In this document: positions 5,957 to 7,588 of the stretch, piece by piece
How the letters are laid out: each line of letters opens with the position of its first letter
How positions within the stretch are numbered: position 1 is the first letter of the stretch
Assembly: GCA_025997755.1 (NCBI GenBank)
Contig: BNVA01000099.1
Location: forward strand, 1 to 7,588
Length of the DNA: 7,588 nucleotides
Source of the DNA: Spirochaetia bacterium
Lineage (GTDB): Bacteria > Spirochaetota > Spirochaetia > Treponematales > Breznakiellaceae
Direction: 5' to 3'
Made by a program: the position numbers and the translations under genes
Notes under the pieces: model-generated
What the model saw: the letters and a program-made list of their open reading frames with translations, nothing else
The model's database searches: none
What the model was told of the DNA's origin: nothing

Positions 5957-6179
5957 TGTCTGCACTGCCAAAACCATACCACTATGCCAATAAATGTTGA
6001 AGCCGTGGAAAAAGCCGCGCCCTGCGAACACATACGATGTGCGGGACTTTTGCGAGCTAAGGCTCCAACGATAAATGCCACAGTCGTCAGTGTGAGTGGG
6101 GACGGATTTTTTCTACAGGCTTCCTACGATTTTTTAGAAAATGTGGTATGGTTTTGCTTTTTTAAAATGAGAATTGCTG
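5945..6179. repeat. Degenerate internal copy of the MITE end, inverted relative to the right end
   Basis: The sequence 5948-5982 resembles the reverse complement of 6143-6179. Both have GCAATTC, then about 13-14 variable bases, then the identical 14-mer CAAAACCATACCAC (5969-5982, with its complement at 6143-6156). The right half is therefore itself a palindromic unit. Between the arms are small dyads such as CACAT-ACG-ATGTG and GAGC-TAAG-GCTC. The GTG-initiated 95-codon frame across 5936-6223 reads out of the element through its right end and is not believed to be a gene. Confidence 0.6.
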
Positions 6180-6188
6180 GTGAAGCAT
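6180..6188 (+). repeat. Right 9-bp target site duplication, GTGAAGCAT
   Basis: It directly follows the right terminal inverted repeat and is identical to 5518-5526. The inferred empty site is ATTAAAA-GTGAAGCAT-GGTTTTTTC running straight into the rnfC -35 box. Confidence 0.85.
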
Positions 6189-6197
6189 GGTTTTTTC

Positions 6198-6226
6198 TTG
6201 ACGATTGTTTAAAGCTGGTCTAAAAT
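6198..6226 (+). promoter_or_regulatory. Sigma-70-type promoter of rnfC
   Basis: TTGACG (6198-6203) and TAAAAT (6221-6226) are exactly 17 bp apart, each 5/6 to consensus. Transcription would start near 6233, giving a leader of about 30 nt. A T-tract (6191-6196) abuts the -35 and matches the tatD promoter over 13 bp. The MITE and its duplication end at 6188, so everything further upstream has been replaced by mobile sequence. Confidence 0.8.
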
Positions 6227-6262
6227 CATCATCATAATCTTTTACGAAAAAAGAGGTCGTGA

Positions 6263-7588
6263 ATGGCAAAGAAATGCACATTCAAACGTGGTATTCATAT
6301 CCCTGAGAACAAGGAAAGAACCACGGGGAAACCGGCTGAACCTGTTCCGCAGCCGAAACAGGTGGTTATCCCAATCAATCAGCACTTTGGTGCACCGAAT
6401 AAGGCTTTAGTAGCTGTCGGCGACACTGTAAAAAGGGGTCAAATGATTGCCGATGCGGTAACTCCAGGACCCATGACGGTTCCGGTGCATGCTTCTATAG
6501 CCGGTATAGTAAAAAAAATCGAGCCTAGAACACAATCCAACAACACCGATGGTCCCTGCATAATTATCGAAGCCGATGGATCAGATGCGGTTGATTTTTT
6601 GCCGCCGCTTGATCCTTTTACCTGCAGCAAGGAAGACGCTCTAAAGCGTGTCCGGGATGCCGGTATCGTGGGTATGGGTGGAGCGGGTTTTCCGGCTCAC
6701 ATCAAAATAAATCCGCCGCCAAACATGAAGATCGACTATATCATTTGCGACGCGGCAGAGTGCGAGGCTTACCTTACAACCGACGAGAGGGCTATTGCCG
6801 AAAAAACCGACAAGCTGGTCCGCGGAGTGGCTATTTTAATGAAAATCACCGGTGTTCAGACGGCGATTATAGGCATGGAAGATAACAAGGAATTCCTTGT
6901 TCCCAAACTGGAAGAGGCTATAAAAAAAGGCTGCTATCCGGGAAGCATAACCGTAGGTTTGTGTAAAACCCGTTACCCGCAGGGCGGCGAAAAGATGCTT
7001 ATAACTGCGCTTACCGGGCGTGAAGTTCCATCCGGTAAACTGCCCGGCGACTCAGGCTGTATAGTGCAGAATGTAGGCAGTTTAATTGCCTATACCGAAG
7101 CATTTGACGAGGGCAAACCTCTCATCGAAAGGGGTTTAACGGTTTCCGGCGGAGCCTGCGGCAATCCAAAAAATATTATTGCGCCAATCGGTACTGTTTT
7201 AACCGAGCTTCCAAGTGAGTTCTTAAATATCAACTATGATAAACTGGCAAAGATCATCTACGGCGGTCCTATGATGGGTACCGCAGTTCCGCATGCCGAT
7301 ATTCCGGTTCAAAAAAACACATCCGGTATCAACTTCCTCACAAAAGAAGAAACTTACGATGAGCCTGAAGAATACTGTATACGCTGCGGCAAATGTGTGC
7401 GTAACTGCAGCGCACGGATTTTCCCTGTGTTTATGAATAACGCGCTTGAGGCAAACGATATGGAAGAAGCTGAAAAACTGGGGCTTCTGGACTGTATTGA
7501 ATGTGGAATCTGTTCATATAACTGTCCGGCGCGTATCAGACTGGTACAGCGTTTCAGGGTCGGTAAATTCCGTCTGCGTAACTATATG
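6263..7588 (+). CDS. rnfC: Ion-translocating ferredoxin:NAD oxidoreductase subunit RnfC (3' end off window)
   Basis: RnfC is the membrane-peripheral NADH-interacting subunit of the Rnf complex, which couples ferredoxin/NAD electron transfer to Na+ or H+ movement. The open frame runs 442 codons to the last base without a stop. Compact RnfC proteins are about 440 residues, so only the extreme C-terminus should be missing. Visible features: N-terminal FKRGIHIPENK; a barrel-sandwich region with VPVHASIAGIVKKIEP; the glycine-rich GIVGMGGAGFP (134-144) of the NADH/FMN fold; AECEAYLTTDER; YPQGGEKMLI; and two 4Fe-4S motifs, C372-x2-C375-x2-C378-x3-C382 and C411-x2-C414-x2-C417-x3-C421. ATG 6263 is preceded by AGAGGT (6252-6257) at 5 nt. 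Other rnf genes probably follow outside the window. Departures from the usual RnfC wording are AECEAY instead of AECEPY, and Ser instead of Pro after C382. Confidence 0.95.
   Translation, partial: MAKKCTFKRGIHIPENKERTTGKPAEPVPQPKQVVIPINQHFGAPNKALVAVGDTVKRGQMIADAVTPGPMTVPVHASIAGIVKKIEPRTQSNNTDGPCIIIEADGSDAVDFLPPLDPFTCSKEDALKRVRDAGIVGMGGAGFPAHIKINPPPNMKIDYIICDAAECEAYLTTDERAIAEKTDKLVRGVAILMKITGVQTAIIGMEDNKEFLVPKLEEAIKKGCYPGSITVGLCKTRYPQGGEKMLITALTGREVPSGKLPGDSGCIVQNVGSLIAYTEAFDEGKPLIERGLTVSGGACGNPKNIIAPIGTVLTELPSEFLNINYDKLAKIIYGGPMMGTAVPHADIPVQKNTSGINFLTKEETYDEPEEYCIRCGKCVRNCSARIFPVFMNNALEANDMEEAEKLGLLDCIECGICSYNCPARIRLVQRFRVGKFRLRNYM

Larger units (their letters stand above)
5527..6179. mobile_element. 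653-bp MITE-like non-autonomous element upstream of rnfC
   Basis: The terminal inverted repeats are perfect over 17 bp: CAGCAATTCTCATTTTA (5527-5543) against TAAAATGAGAATTGCTG (6163-6179), and 20/21 if extended inward. Both ends are flanked by GTGAAGCAT. No open reading frame inside resembles a transposase, so the element must be moved in trans. Without the nested 255-bp element and its duplication it would be about 390 bp. A 9-bp duplication is found in IS4-group elements such as IS10 and IS50 among others, but the ends are not enough to assign a family. The interior contains several further inverted copies of sequences like its own ends (5815-5828, 5945-5982), suggesting a composite history. 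It lies 9 bp beyond the -35 box of the rnfC promoter once the duplication is counted. Confidence 0.8.

Noticed and set aside
5936..6223. 95-codon plus-strand frame with GTG start, rich in Cys and Phe
   Set aside because: It runs through the MITE right end and into the rnfC promoter. There is no ribosome binding site, and composition reflects inverted repeats rather than a protein.
5368..6262. A hidden transposase or small defence gene in the ppdK-rnfC gap
   Set aside because: Frames on both strands are short, lack ribosome binding sites and known motifs, and are explained by inverted repeats.
6439..6630. 63-codon minus-strand frame
   Set aside because: It is a shadow of rnfC, whose frame is open across the region with clear RnfC motifs.

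Overview
The window looks like a chromosomal segment of a spirochaete, most likely a Treponema-like anaerobe. This is an inference from gene content and protein style (TatD-family hydrolase, Dus, pyruvate phosphate dikinase, RnfC); no rRNA or other marker gene is present to prove it. The layout is: a broken tatD fragment and the tail of an unknown gene (1-208); a strong promoter (223-251) driving a two-gene unit, tatD (315-1091) and dus (1088-2083), which share an ATGA overlap; a one-TM membrane protein on the minus strand (2070-2600) whose 3' end overlaps the 3' end of dus; divergently, ppdK (2716-5367); about 0.9 kb without a credible gene (5368-6262); and rnfC (6263 to the window end), truncated by the window. 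The rnfC reading frame is open to the last base.

The two unusual parts are the left edge and the ppdK-rnfC gap. At the left edge, bases 1-127 are an exact copy of tatD bases 765-891. The copy is joined abruptly to the tail of an unrelated reading frame. The exact 127-base length, starting at the first base of the window, fits either a short-read assembly k-mer junction or a real 764-bp tandem duplication.

The ppdK-rnfC gap is a mosaic of small non-coding mobile elements. First comes a ~115-bp imperfect palindrome with CACAGAG repeats (5395-5509). Next is a 653-bp MITE-like element (5527-6179) with perfect 17-bp terminal inverted repeats and a perfect 9-bp target duplication, GTGAAGCAT. Inside it sits a second, 255-bp element (5549-5803) with its own inverted ends and a possible ACAAAT duplication. 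Further nested dyads include an 18-bp perfect stem. The large element landed 9 bp upstream of the -35 box of a near-consensus promoter for rnfC.

Metabolically, PPDK interconverts PEP and pyruvate using AMP/PPi. RnfC is the peripheral NADH-side subunit of the Rnf complex, which exchanges electrons between ferredoxin and NAD while moving ions. Together they fit a fermentative, pyrophosphate-saving energy metabolism. The tatD-dus pair belongs to nucleic-acid and tRNA housekeeping. I found no defence system, CRISPR array, or tRNA or rRNA gene.
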